DNA from: a virus
Virus record (IMG/VR): IMGVR_UViG_3300038682_000083
Location: 1 to 46,176 of that record
DNA length: 46,176 bases
Reading direction: 5' to 3' (one strand)
The translations under genes were made by a program, and so were the position numbers. A model generated the notes under the pieces. That model had not been told where the DNA came from. It worked only from the letters and a program-made list of their open reading frames with translations, and searched no databases. Each line of letters begins with the position of its first letter. Position 1 is the stretch's first letter. Below are positions 35,325-42,266 of the stretch, piece after piece.

Positions 35325-35330
35325 AAAGGA

Positions 35331-35870
35331 TTAGTTCAATGAGGTTTCGATCATAGCCTTAGCTCTTGAGAGGCGGGATCGGACAGTGCCGATAGGTATA
35401 CTGAGCTGGTTGGCTATGTCTACGTAGCTTAGTTCATCTACGTATCGTAATGTGAATGCTTCTTTGTACTTAGCAGGGAGGGTAGCTATTCGTTTGTCTG
35501 CCTTAGCTGACAGTTCTTCCTCAATCATAAGAGACTCAGGCGTATCAGCTGTAGGTAATTCATCTACCGTATCCACTGCATCTACGTTACGTCTAGCCCT
35601 ATTCTCTAAGGCTCTGTTACAAGTGTTGATGCCTATCCTATGGAGCCAAGTATAAAACTCGCTGTCGTTGCGGAAATTATCAAGGTACTTGTAAGCCTTG
35701 ACGAACGTATCTTGTGTTGCTTCTTCTGCATCTTGTACATCCTTAAGGTATCCAAGTGTTAGCTGGTATATACGTTTGGTGTACTTGATTATCAGCTTAT
35801 CAAACTCTAAACCTTTGATAGTATCAGAGTCCGCTGCTTGTATCTTGCTTATAATTTCTTTATCAGACAT
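35331..35870 (-). CDS. ECF sigma factor, RpoE-like
   Basis: A 179-residue two-domain sigma factor. Region 2 (about 23-95) includes DAEEATQDTFVKAYKYLDNF and SEFYTWLHRIGINTC, nearly the wording of bacterial RpoE. Region 4 (about 132-179) includes LPAKYKEAFTLRYVDELSY and the helix-turn-helix IANQLSIPIGTVRSRLSRAK. It would direct host RNA polymerase to GGAACTT-type promoters. Such a promoter precedes its own gene, which suggests positive autoregulation. There is no anti-sigma gene beside it. The ribosome binding site is weak (AGG about 10 bases upstream). Confidence 0.94.
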   Translation of the reverse strand: MSDKEIISKIQAADSDTIKGLEFDKLIIKYTKRIYQLTLGYLKDVQDAEEATQDTFVKAYKYLDNFRNDSEFYTWLHRIGINTCNRALENRARRNVDAVDTVDELPTADTPESLMIEEELSAKADKRIATLPAKYKEAFTLRYVDELSYVDIANQLSIPIGTVRSRLSRAKAMIETSLN

Positions 35871-35934
35871 AATATTAATACCTAATAACTTATTACTTAC
35901 TTAATACTACTAAGGTTCTTCGCCCCCTTATGGG

Positions 35935-35963
35935 TTTAGACGCGCGAAAACTAAAAAAGTTCC
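35935..35963 (-). promoter_or_regulatory. SigmaE-type promoter of the sigma gene
   Basis: On the - strand: GGAACTT (35963-35957), 15-base spacer, GTCTAAA (35941-35935). This matches the known enterobacterial sigmaE consensus (GGAACTT, about 15-16 bases, GTCTRA) almost perfectly. Transcription would begin near 35928, leaving a leader of about 58 bases before the sigma ATG. Host RpoE could also use it. Confidence 0.8.
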
Positions 35964-36033
35964 AGCCAATCAGAAATAAATTCATCTCAGCTAGAACAAT
36001 TAACTTACTTTATTAGAGGAGGACTCTCATTAT

Positions 36034-36089
36034 GGTAGAGTAGGTTATAATATATACTCAGCTGAATACACATTATGATCTACCCTACC
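36034..36089 (-). other. Hairpin between early genes and sigma gene
   Basis: GGTAGAGTAG (36034-36043) faces CTACCCTACC (36080-36089). In the - strand RNA the one non-Watson-Crick position becomes a G-U pair, giving ten continuous pairs; in + strand RNA it is an A-C mismatch. This favours a role in the leftward transcript, upstream of the sigma promoter. Confidence 0.55.
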
Positions 36090-36109
36090 ACCAGCTGCCT
36101 GAGCATTGA

Positions 36110-36271
36110 TTATAAGCTAAGCCGTACTGTTTCCAGCAGCTCTGCTAACTCTGGTTTTATAATACTGCCGTACAACGTACCCATGTAGAACAGAGAAGTT
36201 ACTACTGAGTTGGTCAGCTCCATACTTAGAGGGTATGTTACTGGATGTAAGGCAAAGAATCCTAAGGACAT
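36110..36271 (-). CDS. Small hydrophobic protein
   Basis: A 53-residue protein (MSLGFFALHPVTYPL...) with a hydrophobic first half and an acidic-amphipathic second half. AGGA lies 7 bases before ATG 36271, 8 bases after the upstream gene's stop. Function unknown; a membrane association is possible. Confidence 0.6.
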   Translation of the reverse strand: MSLGFFALHPVTYPLSMELTNSVVTSLFYMGTLYGSIIKPELAELLETVRLSL

Positions 36272-36279
36272 AACAATTC

Positions 36280-36576
36280 CTATTGAATCTTAGAGAGTTT
36301 GAATAGGATGGCTTCGGTTGCTACAACAGCAGCGAAGACACATACTACATAGTGTTGCATTGGGTCGAGATAAGCTAAATCTTCCCAAGCGAAGGCGATA
36401 CCTCCAGCTATTACAACATCCTTAACAGCTGCGATGTACATCAGCATGTTAGTTTTAAACCCATTCTCTTTAGTCGTAACGAGCTTACCTTTCGGCTCAC
36501 GGCTACGGGTATTCTTTTTATTAATACCGCTACTATCTACTTCTGGTGTGCCTACTAATTCTAATTTTCTACGCAT
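36280..36576 (-). CDS. Early membrane protein
   Basis: A 98-residue protein with a basic N-terminal 40 residues and two hydrophobic segments (about 43-66 and 74-94), consistent with a two-helix inner-membrane protein. GAGG precedes ATG 36576. Early location suggests host takeover or exclusion, but no family is recognised. Confidence 0.62.
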   Translation of the reverse strand: MRRKLELVGTPEVDSSGINKKNTRSREPKGKLVTTKENGFKTNMLMYIAAVKDVVIAGGIAFAWEDLAYLDPMQHYVVCVFAAVVATEAILFKLSKIQ

Positions 36577-36643
36577 AACATTGTCCTCTTAATGCAGGTG
36601 AATTGATTGTTATGCTCAGGCAAACCTCTAAGATTGTATCCTC

Positions 36644-36661
36644 CAAGATATTATTATCTTG
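36644..36661 (-). other. Hairpin in early gap
   Basis: CAAGATA-TTAT-TATCTTG, seven pairs with a four-base loop, in the gap before the two-helix membrane protein gene and next to a copy of the 16-bp palindrome. No T tract follows. Confidence 0.5.
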
Positions 36662-36671
36662 TGTTCCACCT

Positions 36672-36687
36672 TGTAGTTTAGACTACC
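36672..36687. repeat. 16-bp palindrome copy 3
   Basis: TGTAGTTTAGACTACC, one mismatch at the last base, in the 155-base gap upstream of the 36576 gene. Confidence 0.75.
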
Positions 36688-36731
36688 CCACCCCACTGAG
36701 GTAATCTACTAGCTTGGACAGCTACATGCTG

Positions 36732-36992
36732 CTAGTGTACGGTAGGTGACTGACCCTCTCGATCCACTAGCTTAAGGAACTTGGTGTTCTCTCGCGGAGA
36801 TCGGTACTCCACGTCGTACTGCATTGCCATGTCTTTGTATTCAGCAAAGACCTTATCAGTTAACCCATCCTTACGGATAGAGTCTTCATGTTTTTCCCAA
36901 ACCTTACTGAAATCCAACAGCATACAAATCTCTGTTGCAGACAAGGCTACCTGTGAATCAAATACGTCTTGACGCGATACGAAATCTGTCAT
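36732..36992 (-). CDS. Early hypothetical protein
   Basis: An 86-residue soluble, charged protein of unknown family in the early region. AGG about 9 bases before ATG 36992. No motif seen. Confidence 0.6.
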   Translation of the reverse strand: MTDFVSRQDVFDSQVALSATEICMLLDFSKVWEKHEDSIRKDGLTDKVFAEYKDMAMQYDVEYRSPRENTKFLKLVDREGQSPTVH

Positions 36993-37049
36993 AATACATT
37001 ACCTGTTTGATTTTGAATGAGATTAAACTTACACTGTCCGACTAACGAC

Positions 37050-37089
37050 CACACCTAAGACAACAGTTCGTGTCGTGATATTAGGTGTG
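37050..37089 (-). other. Nine-pair hairpin after a stop codon
   Basis: CACACCTAA (37050-37058) pairs with TTAGGTGTG (37081-37089), 22-base loop, starting 4 bases after the stop at 37093. No T tract, so more like an RNase III-type processing hairpin between T7 early genes than a terminator. Confidence 0.6.
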
Positions 37090-37092
37090 ACC

Positions 37093-37371
37093 TTACACCC
37101 GCCGGACGGCGATCTCCTCAAGGTCATGCGGTAATTTAAGTCTCCTATCTACTTCATACAGCATTGTCATTACTTCTAATAGATAGATCAGCTCTCGATC
37201 ATCCATGTCGTCTATGATATTGATCATGTGTCTGTCTGATGTTGTCAATACATCTGATTCTACAACCTCAGCTGCTTCCTCAGAGCGATTCAGATAGCAC
37301 AGTACCAATGGCATAGTCAATGCAAGCAAGCTTGCTAGGACTACGAGAAGCGGTAGAATCAACTCTATCAT
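37093..37371 (-). CDS. Early single-pass membrane protein
   Basis: A 92-residue protein with an N-terminal hydrophobic segment (about 2-28) and an acidic cytoplasmic or periplasmic part. AAGGAG lies 6 bases before ATG 37371, and a palindrome copy lies 29 bases upstream of the start. Function unknown. Confidence 0.65.
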   Translation of the reverse strand: MIELILPLLVVLASLLALTMPLVLCYLNRSEEAAEVVESDVLTTSDRHMINIIDDMDDRELIYLLEVMTMLYEVDRRLKLPHDLEEIAVRRV

Positions 37372-37399
37372 ATGCTTCTCCTTACTTGGTTAATGTGAA

Positions 37400-37415
37400 T
37401 GTTATCTAGACTACA
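37400..37415. repeat. 16-bp palindrome copy 4 (degenerate)
   Basis: TGTTATCTAGACTACA, two differences from the consensus in the left arm. It overlaps a CTAGAC-TACAT-GTCTAG hairpin (37406-37422). Confidence 0.6.
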
Positions 37416-37501
37416 TGTCTAGCGACTGATCAACCCCAGCCCAAGGGTACACACTCATGGTGCATTACATAGCACACCCATAGGATATGCTACATGATAC
37501 A

Positions 37502-37723
37502 TCACTCTTCTTTAACTATCCAAGAAGTGTTAGCTGCTGCTTCTAGTTGTAAGGTTGAGTTGTTATATAACTCTACCATCTTAACAGAGGCTAGCCCTAT
37601 TACTATCAACAAGAACATTGCTACCACTACCTGAGCAACTGTCTTAAGAAAACTTAATATAGCTGCAAAGAATGTACCTATCCGTTCAACAAGTTTAACT
37701 TCGCTGTCACTAACGGGTTCCAC
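37502..37723 (-). CDS. Early small membrane protein
   Basis: A 73-residue protein with one long hydrophobic segment (about 15-48). Start GTG 37723 with GAGGAG 8 bases upstream. It overlaps the upstream gene by 46 bases. Function unknown. Confidence 0.6.
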   Translation of the reverse strand: MEPVSDSEVKLVERIGTFFAAILSFLKTVAQVVVAMFLLIVIGLASVKMVELYNNSTLQLEAAANTSWIVKEE

Positions 37724-37920
37724 CTTTCTAACTCCTCGCCGTACTTGTCGGCATCAGTTGATGATAAGGCATCAGCTAGTGTGTTGTAAAAAGGTTGAGG
37801 CATTTTTAATTTCCTTAAACATTTTACTACAATCATAGCTTCTTCCTTAGACATATCTTGCTGCACTAATGCAGTCAAGTCTTTCTTATCATATAGTACG
37901 AGTAGCCTTGATGATATCAT
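37678..37920 (-). CDS. Early hypothetical protein
   Basis: An 80-residue soluble helical protein. It overlaps both neighbours (46 and 32 bases). The AAGG is only 3 bases from ATG 37920, so the start may lie further down, for example ATG 37854. Function unknown. Confidence 0.52.
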   Translation of the reverse strand: MISSRLLVLYDKKDLTALVQQDMSKEEAMIVVKCLRKLKMPQPFYNTLADALSSTDADKYGEELERWNPLVTAKLNLLNG

Positions 37921-38125
37921 CTACCTTACCCTTAGCTGTAGTCAAACCTTTAAGTACCCCTGAGTTATAGGCTACGTTAAGTTCAGCTACTATCGCTGTC
38001 TTAAGGTGAAGCGGTATGTTAGCAGCACTTAAAGAAGGGACGTCGTTAATCTTAACACCACCTACCTCAGTCTTTTCTAGCACACGTATCTGTTGACTAT
38101 CGTTTAATATGAATTGCTTACTCAT
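37889..38125 (-). CDS. Early hypothetical protein
   Basis: A 78-residue soluble protein with a strong GGAGGAG ribosome binding site before ATG 38125. It heads a set of three overlapping genes downstream of a 358-base gap. No family recognised. Confidence 0.62.
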   Translation of the reverse strand: MSKQFILNDSQQIRVLEKTEVGGVKINDVPSLSAANIPLHLKTAIVAELNVAYNSGVLKGLTTAKGKVDDIIKATRTI

Positions 38126-38483
38126 GATGTCTCCTCCTTCATTAGATTAACATCTGCGGTAGCCCTATTGCTAAGACTACCTGAGTTGTTAACCTGTTGT
38201 AATCTATACCATCAACTTACTAGCCAGCTCACCACCGACTCACCTTTAAAGGTAACAGCCCCTCAACGCAGAACGCTTGAGCTGTAGTGTAGTTTAGACT
38301 ACATGATAGTTTCACTGGCGAACCTATAGCACCTGATAGCTGTGCTACAATAGCTACTGACGACATCCTGTTCACACCGTTCATAAGTTATAGGGTTTCA
38401 AACCTGCTTATGATGCTACGTATCAGTGCTACTAACGCTATGTCTACCAGCCCAGCTCCTATCTACTAAACAGTACCACTAAA
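38126..38483. other. Non-coding early gap, 358 bases
   Basis: No convincing gene. It contains one palindrome copy (38288-38303), a TAGCAC/GTGCTA hairpin (near 38314-38334) and further short inverted repeats such as AACCTATAG-type stems. A 45-codon frame (38366-38229) lacks a ribosome binding site and was not called. Confidence 0.55.
38288..38303. repeat. 16-bp palindrome copy 5
   Basis: TGTAGTTTAGACTACA, full match, 163 bases upstream of the 38125 start. Confidence 0.85.
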
Positions 38484-38975
38484 CTAATGTACCTTGGTAG
38501 ATACTAAGAGGTCTAGCAAAGAGCGACCACCCTGTCCCTTACGTGAGGACTGTTGGTTGTTACTCTTGTTCTGCTGCTCGTTGGTAGGTCTTTCACCACC
38601 TCCCTCACTCCCAGACTTACTTGCTGCTTGACCTCCTCCTTTGTTAGAGGAAGCTCCCTGCTTGTTGTTCTGTTTAGTTTCTGTGTACTTCATCCCTTCC
38701 CGTTCTTCTAAGATCGACGGTTCAGTAGGGAACTCGAAGTGTGCAGTGCTGTTCGTCATAAGCTGGTGATTTAATACCGTCTTATCCATCTTAACATTAG
38801 CCTCGGCAACAATACGAGAGTGCTTCAGGCTATTAGCTTTCGCTAATGCAGCGGCTTCAAGGTCTTTAAGTACTCTAACTTCTTCGCTTAGATTCCGGTA
38901 TGGTTTCCAAACTTGTGACCACCAATATGATTTCATCAACAAGAGATCACTATCGACTATCGTCTTACGAAACAT
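38484..38975 (-). CDS. Early protein with Gly/Ser/Gln-rich tail
   Basis: A 163-residue protein. Residues 1-100 are helical and charged; residues 100-150 are low complexity (Asn, Lys, Gly, Gln, Ser repeats such as GGGQAASKSGSEGGG), then LLDLLVSTKVH. ATG 38975 is chosen because GAGGAG lies 6 bases upstream, not the longer frame from 39035. Function unknown. Confidence 0.65.
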   Translation of the reverse strand: MFRKTIVDSDLLLMKSYWWSQVWKPYRNLSEEVRVLKDLEAAALAKANSLKHSRIVAEANVKMDKTVLNHQLMTNSTAHFEFPTEPSILEEREGMKYTETKQNNKQGASSNKGGGQAASKSGSEGGGERPTNEQQNKSNNQQSSRKGQGGRSLLDLLVSTKVH

Positions 38976-39053
38976 AAGTTTCTCCTCAAAAATAATTGTT
39001 GATTTTTGGTGGAACATTTTACTGTAGCTGTCCAAGCTTTGTTACTTACCGCT

Positions 39054-39125
39054 ACTAGGAGTGAACCGTTTGTGATCACTGACCTCCTGCTTCAAAGGCA
39101 GACGCTCTACTCTGAGCTACCTAGT
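39054..39125 (-). tRNA. Degenerate tRNA-like element, anticodon TTG (Gln)
   Basis: Read on the - strand: acceptor ACTAGG/CCTAGT (six pairs), TA, D arm GCTC/GAGC, anticodon arm TCTGC-CTTTGAA-GCAGG with anticodon TTG, then a T arm AGTGA/TCACT whose loop is 11 bases instead of 7 and lacks TTCRA. There is no encoded CCA. The cloverleaf up to the anticodon arm is convincing, the T arm is not. It may be a decayed tRNA, a tRNA mimic or an attachment-like remnant. Confidence 0.45.
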
Positions 39126-39161
39126 GTTGGGTATCTTTCTTACTGTAGACCAGACTAGTGG

Positions 39162-39177
39162 GGTAGTCTAGACTACA
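39162..39177. repeat. 16-bp palindrome copy 6
   Basis: GGTAGTCTAGACTACA, one mismatch at the first base, with the fully symmetric CTAG centre. Confidence 0.75.
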
Positions 39178-39367
39178 TTGATATTCTGTTTACTATACAT
39201 ACATCCTATGCTTCCCGATCTTTAAGCCATCGTAGGTGAAGTGTTACCTATTGCTCAGGCTAGACTTTGTTTAACGTGGAGTTGTACCTGTTCCCAAACC
39301 ACGCCTTCAATGAAGGAGATATTACTTGCAACTTCTAACGGTGTTAGGTACTACGCACTCATAGAGT

Positions 39368-39399
39368 ATAGCGGAGTCGCTATCCTAACCGCTGGTTAG
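39368..39399 (-). other. Two back-to-back hairpins
   Basis: ATAGCG-GAGT-CGCTAT (39368-39383) and CTAACC-GCT-GGTTAG (39385-39399), each six pairs, separated by one base. No T tract on either strand. Confidence 0.55.
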
Positions 39400-39453
39400 T
39401 GGTGTTGCATGACAGTCCAAGAGAGCTTGCCTAGTATAGCTTCTCTCGCTGTC

Positions 39454-39526
39454 CCTGAGAGGCGTTGTGCCTTAGCTTGTGTGTTAACTAGGATTAACAC
39501 TAGCGTCCAACACGCAGCCTCTCAGG
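39454..39526 (-). other. Nested stem-loop, 73 bases
   Basis: Outer stem CCTGAGAGG (39454-39462) with CCTCTCAGG (39518-39526); inner perfect hairpin GTGTTAA-CTAGGA-TTAACAC (39481-39500). The organisation suggests a folded RNA element or mRNA-processing site. Confidence 0.55.
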
Positions 39527-39533
39527 AGGTATT

Positions 39534-39677
39534 ATGTACACCTTGTTAAGGCGGTTTGTCTGGTCGTTTTGTTGTTGTGTTCATGTTGTTGTCCGTTGTA
39601 GTTTAGACTACATGGTTAGTTGCGGGCACAACTATTGCAAGGGGTTGGCTTGTGTGCCCTGTGTTATCTATCAGTGA
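39534..39677 (+). CDS. Possible Cys-rich 47-residue ORF on opposite strand
   Basis: A short rightward frame with an ideal AGGAGG four bases before ATG 39534. The product is rich in Cys (nine) and aromatic residues and includes CSLDY, encoded by a palindrome copy. It runs against the direction of all neighbours and overlaps the 3' end of the 638-residue gene by 7 bases. No promoter was found, so the good ribosome binding site may be a by-product of the stem at 39518-39526. Confidence 0.22.
   Translation: MYTLLRRFVWSFCCCVHVVVRCSLDYMVSCGHNYCKGLACVPCVIYQ
39597..39612. repeat. 16-bp palindrome copy 7
   Basis: TGTAGTTTAGACTACA, full match, 59 bases downstream of the stop of the 638-residue gene. 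Confidence 0.85.
39624..39659 (-). other. Hairpin after 638-residue gene
   Basis: GGGCACA pairs with TGTGCCC around a 20-base loop, beginning 12 bases past the stop. No T tract follows, so a processing or stabilising hairpin is more likely than an intrinsic terminator. Confidence 0.5.
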
Positions 39678-41587
39678 GCAAGGCGCATCGCCTGTCTAAT
39701 ACGCTGACGTTCATCAGCCTTAGACTTGCGTTGCAACTTAGCTGCCTGACGTTTAGCTTTTATCTCAGCTTTACGTGCAGCCTTTGCCTCCTCTGCTTTC
39801 TTACGTTTGTTAACGGTGTATGGATTTACATCCATCAATAAAACTTTCTTAACATTCTTACCTAACTTGATAAGCTCACTAGCTGCTTTGTTCACAGGCT
39901 TAGTTAATAAGTACTGCATGTTAAGCGCAGCCTCTTGCTTCTCCCACCATCGTACATACGCAGCACGCTGATGTGTTGGCTTGAATGAATACTGCTTGTT
40001 AATAACCCTTGCGTAGTTCACCTCAGTCTTATTAGTACTTCGGTTATTCCACTTATGAATCACAGCTCGGTTATGTACCAAGCTCCCGACATCCCTTACT
40101 GCTTGACGCTTAGCATGATCAACACCTAGCTTGTGAAGATACTTGGTGTACTGTGCACGCTTGTAGTTTAGACTACATGCCTTACCTTTAACACCTATCC
40201 TACGTAGAGCATTCGCTTCTTCACGTACCAGCTTGAGCGTAGCTCTGCACTGTGCGTTGTACGTCTTCAGTCTCTCGCTATCGTTAGCATTGTAACCGCT
40301 AACACGTAGGAAGTTCTTCACAGCATCACTACGATGCAGTGTCATGTAAGATTTAAATTGTTCACGCAGTTCAGGTAATGGCGGGGTTGGCATATTACCT
40401 TTGGGCGGTGCAGCGTAAGGGTATTCTCCCTTATTCACACACACTTCCCACATCAAGAAGTTATTCTCGTCAGAGATCATAGCTTTTTCTTCTGCAAGAT
40501 AGCTGTTCTCTCTTTCTAAATCCTTGACCTGTTGTTGTAGGTTGGACAGCTGTTGCTCATAGCTGTTCATCAGCACAGTCCTACGATACTGCTCACCGCT
40601 ACCTATTACAGTAGGCTTCGCTTCATCTTGGACATACGCTTGGATGTGCTCAATAATATCTTCAGGCCAATCTTCAGGCTTAACATTATGTGCATACCAA
40701 CCTGCTGTTGCATCATCTGGAACCCACGAAGGGTCATTACGAGCAGCACTCATAATCTGTACTATACCTAGCACACCTTTGCTTTCTTTCCTGTTACGCC
40801 CTGTCTTGCCGAGCGTCGATGTCTTGAATACACCGCACTTGCCTACCTCGCTAGGCGTTGTAGTCTGGACTACATTACTGTCAGCAACACGCTTACATAT
40901 CTCAGCATGTTCCTTAATGAGAACGTTAGTCTCATGGTCACGCTTACGGATAGCTGTTGAGCCTCCATAAAAATCTGACACATCAGAGTTACTCTTGATT
41001 AAATCCATGTGCTCGTTAATCAAGCGGCGCTTAGCCTTGGCATCACGCTTACGTGCTATCTCAGCAGCGTTATGTTCTCCTGACTCAAGCATCTTAAGGC
41101 GTGCTTGTTGTCGTGCTACCAGCTCCCCTTCGGGTAGGTATATGGTACCGAGCTTAGCTTTGAATGCTAACTTCTCGTAAAAGGATTTCTCTTTTTCAAC
41201 GTTGTAGTTTAGACTACATTGCTTTGTTACTGGCGGAGCTGTGCTCAACGCTTTGTTCTTTCGACTAGCCTGACGCTGTTCCTTAGTTTGATAAGGGATA
41301 TGCTCAGGGTTTTTCTTAACACCTATCGTACCAATGACAGGGGCTAGATGTTTCTTAACATGGCTAGGGTTATCTTTGATAGCCTCAGCCGGTGGCTTAC
41401 ACTGCTCTTCAACAGCAGTAAAAGCCTGCGCCATTGGTGTCTTAGCGGATGGCGGTGCCGCTGGTTTACGAGAGATCGGATTACCTTCATGATCTATAGG
41501 TATCCTCACTATGGTTTCACGAAACCGTATGGTTTTCTTTTCATCATGGCCACGGGTAGACCGCCGCCCTTTTCTTTTCTTAGCCAT
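39671..41587 (-). CDS. Large basic early protein, unknown
   Basis: A 638-residue, very basic protein, by far the largest early product. It has a Lys/Arg-rich N-terminus (MAKKRKGRRSTRG), a coiled coil at about 342-378 (LSNLQQQVKDLERENSYL), and a C-terminal run of Lys/Ala/Arg helices (EEAKAARKAEIKAKRQAAKL). Nucleic acid or ribosome binding is suggested by charge alone. Three palindrome copies lie inside the gene; two in the same frame encode CSLNY. ATG 41587 has GAGG and AAGG upstream and is preferred over a longer frame from 41608. I do not recognise a family. Confidence 0.75.
   Translation of the reverse strand: MAKKRKGRRSTRGHDEKKTIRFRETIVRIPIDHEGNPISRKPAAPPSAKTPMAQAFTAVEEQCKPPAEAIKDNPSHVKKHLAPVIGTIGVKKNPEHIPYQTKEQRQASRKNKALSTAPPVTKQCSLNYNVEKEKSFYEKLAFKAKLGTIYLPEGELVARQQARLKMLESGEHNAAEIARKRDAKAKRRLINEHMDLIKSNSDVSDFYGGSTAIRKRDHETNVLIKEHAEICKRVADSNVVQTTTPSEVGKCGVFKTSTLGKTGRNRKESKGVLGIVQIMSAARNDPSWVPDDATAGWYAHNVKPEDWPEDIIEHIQAYVQDEAKPTVIGSGEQYRRTVLMNSYEQQLSNLQQQVKDLERENSYLAEEKAMISDENNFLMWEVCVNKGEYPYAAPPKGNMPTPPLPELREQFKSYMTLHRSDAVKNFLRVSGYNANDSERLKTYNAQCRATLKLVREEANALRRIGVKGKACSLNYKRAQYTKYLHKLGVDHAKRQAVRDVGSLVHNRAVIHKWNNRSTNKTEVNYARVINKQYSFKPTHQRAAYVRWWEKQEAALNMQYLLTKPVNKAASELIKLGKNVKKVLLMDVNPYTVNKRKKAEEAKAARKAEIKAKRQAAKLQRKSKADERQRIRQAMRLAH
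40162..40177. repeat. 16-bp palindrome copy 8 (inside a gene)
   Basis: TGTAGTTTAGACTACA, full match, inside the 638-residue gene, encoding CSLNY on the - strand. Confidence 0.85.
40859..40874. repeat. 16-bp palindrome copy 9 (inside a gene)
   Basis: TGTAGTCTGGACTACA, arms intact, centre CTGG, inside the 638-residue gene and encoding NVVQTT as in the SSB gene. Confidence 0.75.
41203..41218. repeat. 16-bp palindrome copy 10 (inside a gene)
   Basis: TGTAGTTTAGACTACA, full match, inside the 638-residue gene, again encoding CSLNY in the same frame as copy 8. Confidence 0.85.
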
Positions 41588-41642
41588 TGCCTTGTCCTCT
41601 ATCAACAATGAATGAATGATTAGTTGTTGTTCAAAATTGTAT

Positions 41643-41809
41643 GTGACCTGCTATAGTAAGCTCCGACTGTGCAGATTGTAGTCTAAACTACACGTGCATT
41701 CCCTTTCATATAGCTCCCGTAGTCTGTCCAAAGGCGACGACGTTATCATATAGCAGTCAGCTATGAGTACTTTACCTCGCGGAGTACCGTTGTTATATTA
41801 GCAGGTCAC
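41643..41809 (-). other. Long-range inverted repeat in gene leader
   Basis: GTGACCTGCTA (41643-41653) is perfectly complementary to TAGCAGGTCAC (41799-41809), enclosing 145 bases that include a palindrome copy. It lies in the 255-base leader of the 638-residue gene and would close a domain like the one at 28524-28688. No gene is evident in this leader. Confidence 0.5.
41677..41692. repeat. 16-bp palindrome copy 11 (reverse orientation)
   Basis: TGTAGTCTAAACTACA, the exact reverse complement of the common form, 90 bases upstream of the 638-residue gene. Confidence 0.85.
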
Positions 41810-41842
41810 TCATGCTACCACGCTGTGTTATGTAAGGCGCTA

Positions 41843-42079
41843 TCAAGGACACTCTTGACCTACCTTACGTAACAGTTTCTTAACTTCCATCTTGCACAAA
41901 GCTACCTCAAACATACCATCGTAACAATATTCAATTGCGTTCCTGACATCAGGCCATAATGCGTTTAGTCGCTGGCACTCTTCGCTAGTCAGGGCTATAT
42001 CAAGTTCTAGTAAGACTTGTTTCTCATAGTTGCCTAATGAGTACGTGTTACGCATGGAATTCGAGTGTACCTTTTTCAT
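41843..42079 (-). CDS. Early hypothetical protein
   Basis: A 78-residue soluble helical protein (MKKVHSNSMRNTYSL...). GGAG lies 6 bases before ATG 42079. Unknown family. Confidence 0.62.
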   Translation of the reverse strand: MKKVHSNSMRNTYSLGNYEKQVLLELDIALTSEECQRLNALWPDVRNAIEYCYDGMFEVALCKMEVKKLLRKVGQECP

Positions 42080-42203
42080 TACTGTCTCCTTTCAAGACTG
42101 TATTATTATGACTGTGATGGTTTTTGGTGCGACCATCAGCGCACACAGCACTAAGCTGCTATAGATTGGACGTGTTACTTCACACGTTATTGACTTGCCG
42201 CAC

Positions 42204-42230
42204 TACTTAAAGGTGTCGCGGTCTACCTAT
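42204..42230. repeat. 27-bp direct repeat, copy A
   Basis: A block containing GGTGTCGCGGTCTACCTAT that recurs at 42395-42421 with 25 of 27 identical bases. It is part of a hairpin-forming AGGT/ACCT element. Confidence 0.65.
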
Positions 42231-42266
42231 TAACTAGGGAGGCTAGCACTCCCTGTTGTACTGTGT

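Larger units (their letters stand above)
38976..39670. other. Large structured early gap
   Basis: Nearly 700 bases without a clear leftward gene. It contains a tRNA-like element (39054-39125), two palindrome copies (39162, 39597), paired hairpins (39368-39383 and 39385-39399), a nested 73-base stem structure (39454-39526), a hairpin after the next gene (39624-39659) and a possible short rightward ORF (39534-39677). It is the densest structured region in the window. Confidence 0.6.

Noticed and set aside
38229-38366. 45-codon leftward frame in an early gap
   Set aside because: There is no usable ribosome binding site; part of the apparent peptide (CSLNY) comes from the palindrome.
40644-40970. 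+ strand frame inside the 638-residue gene
   Set aside because: Antisense shadow without ribosome binding site or protein-like composition.
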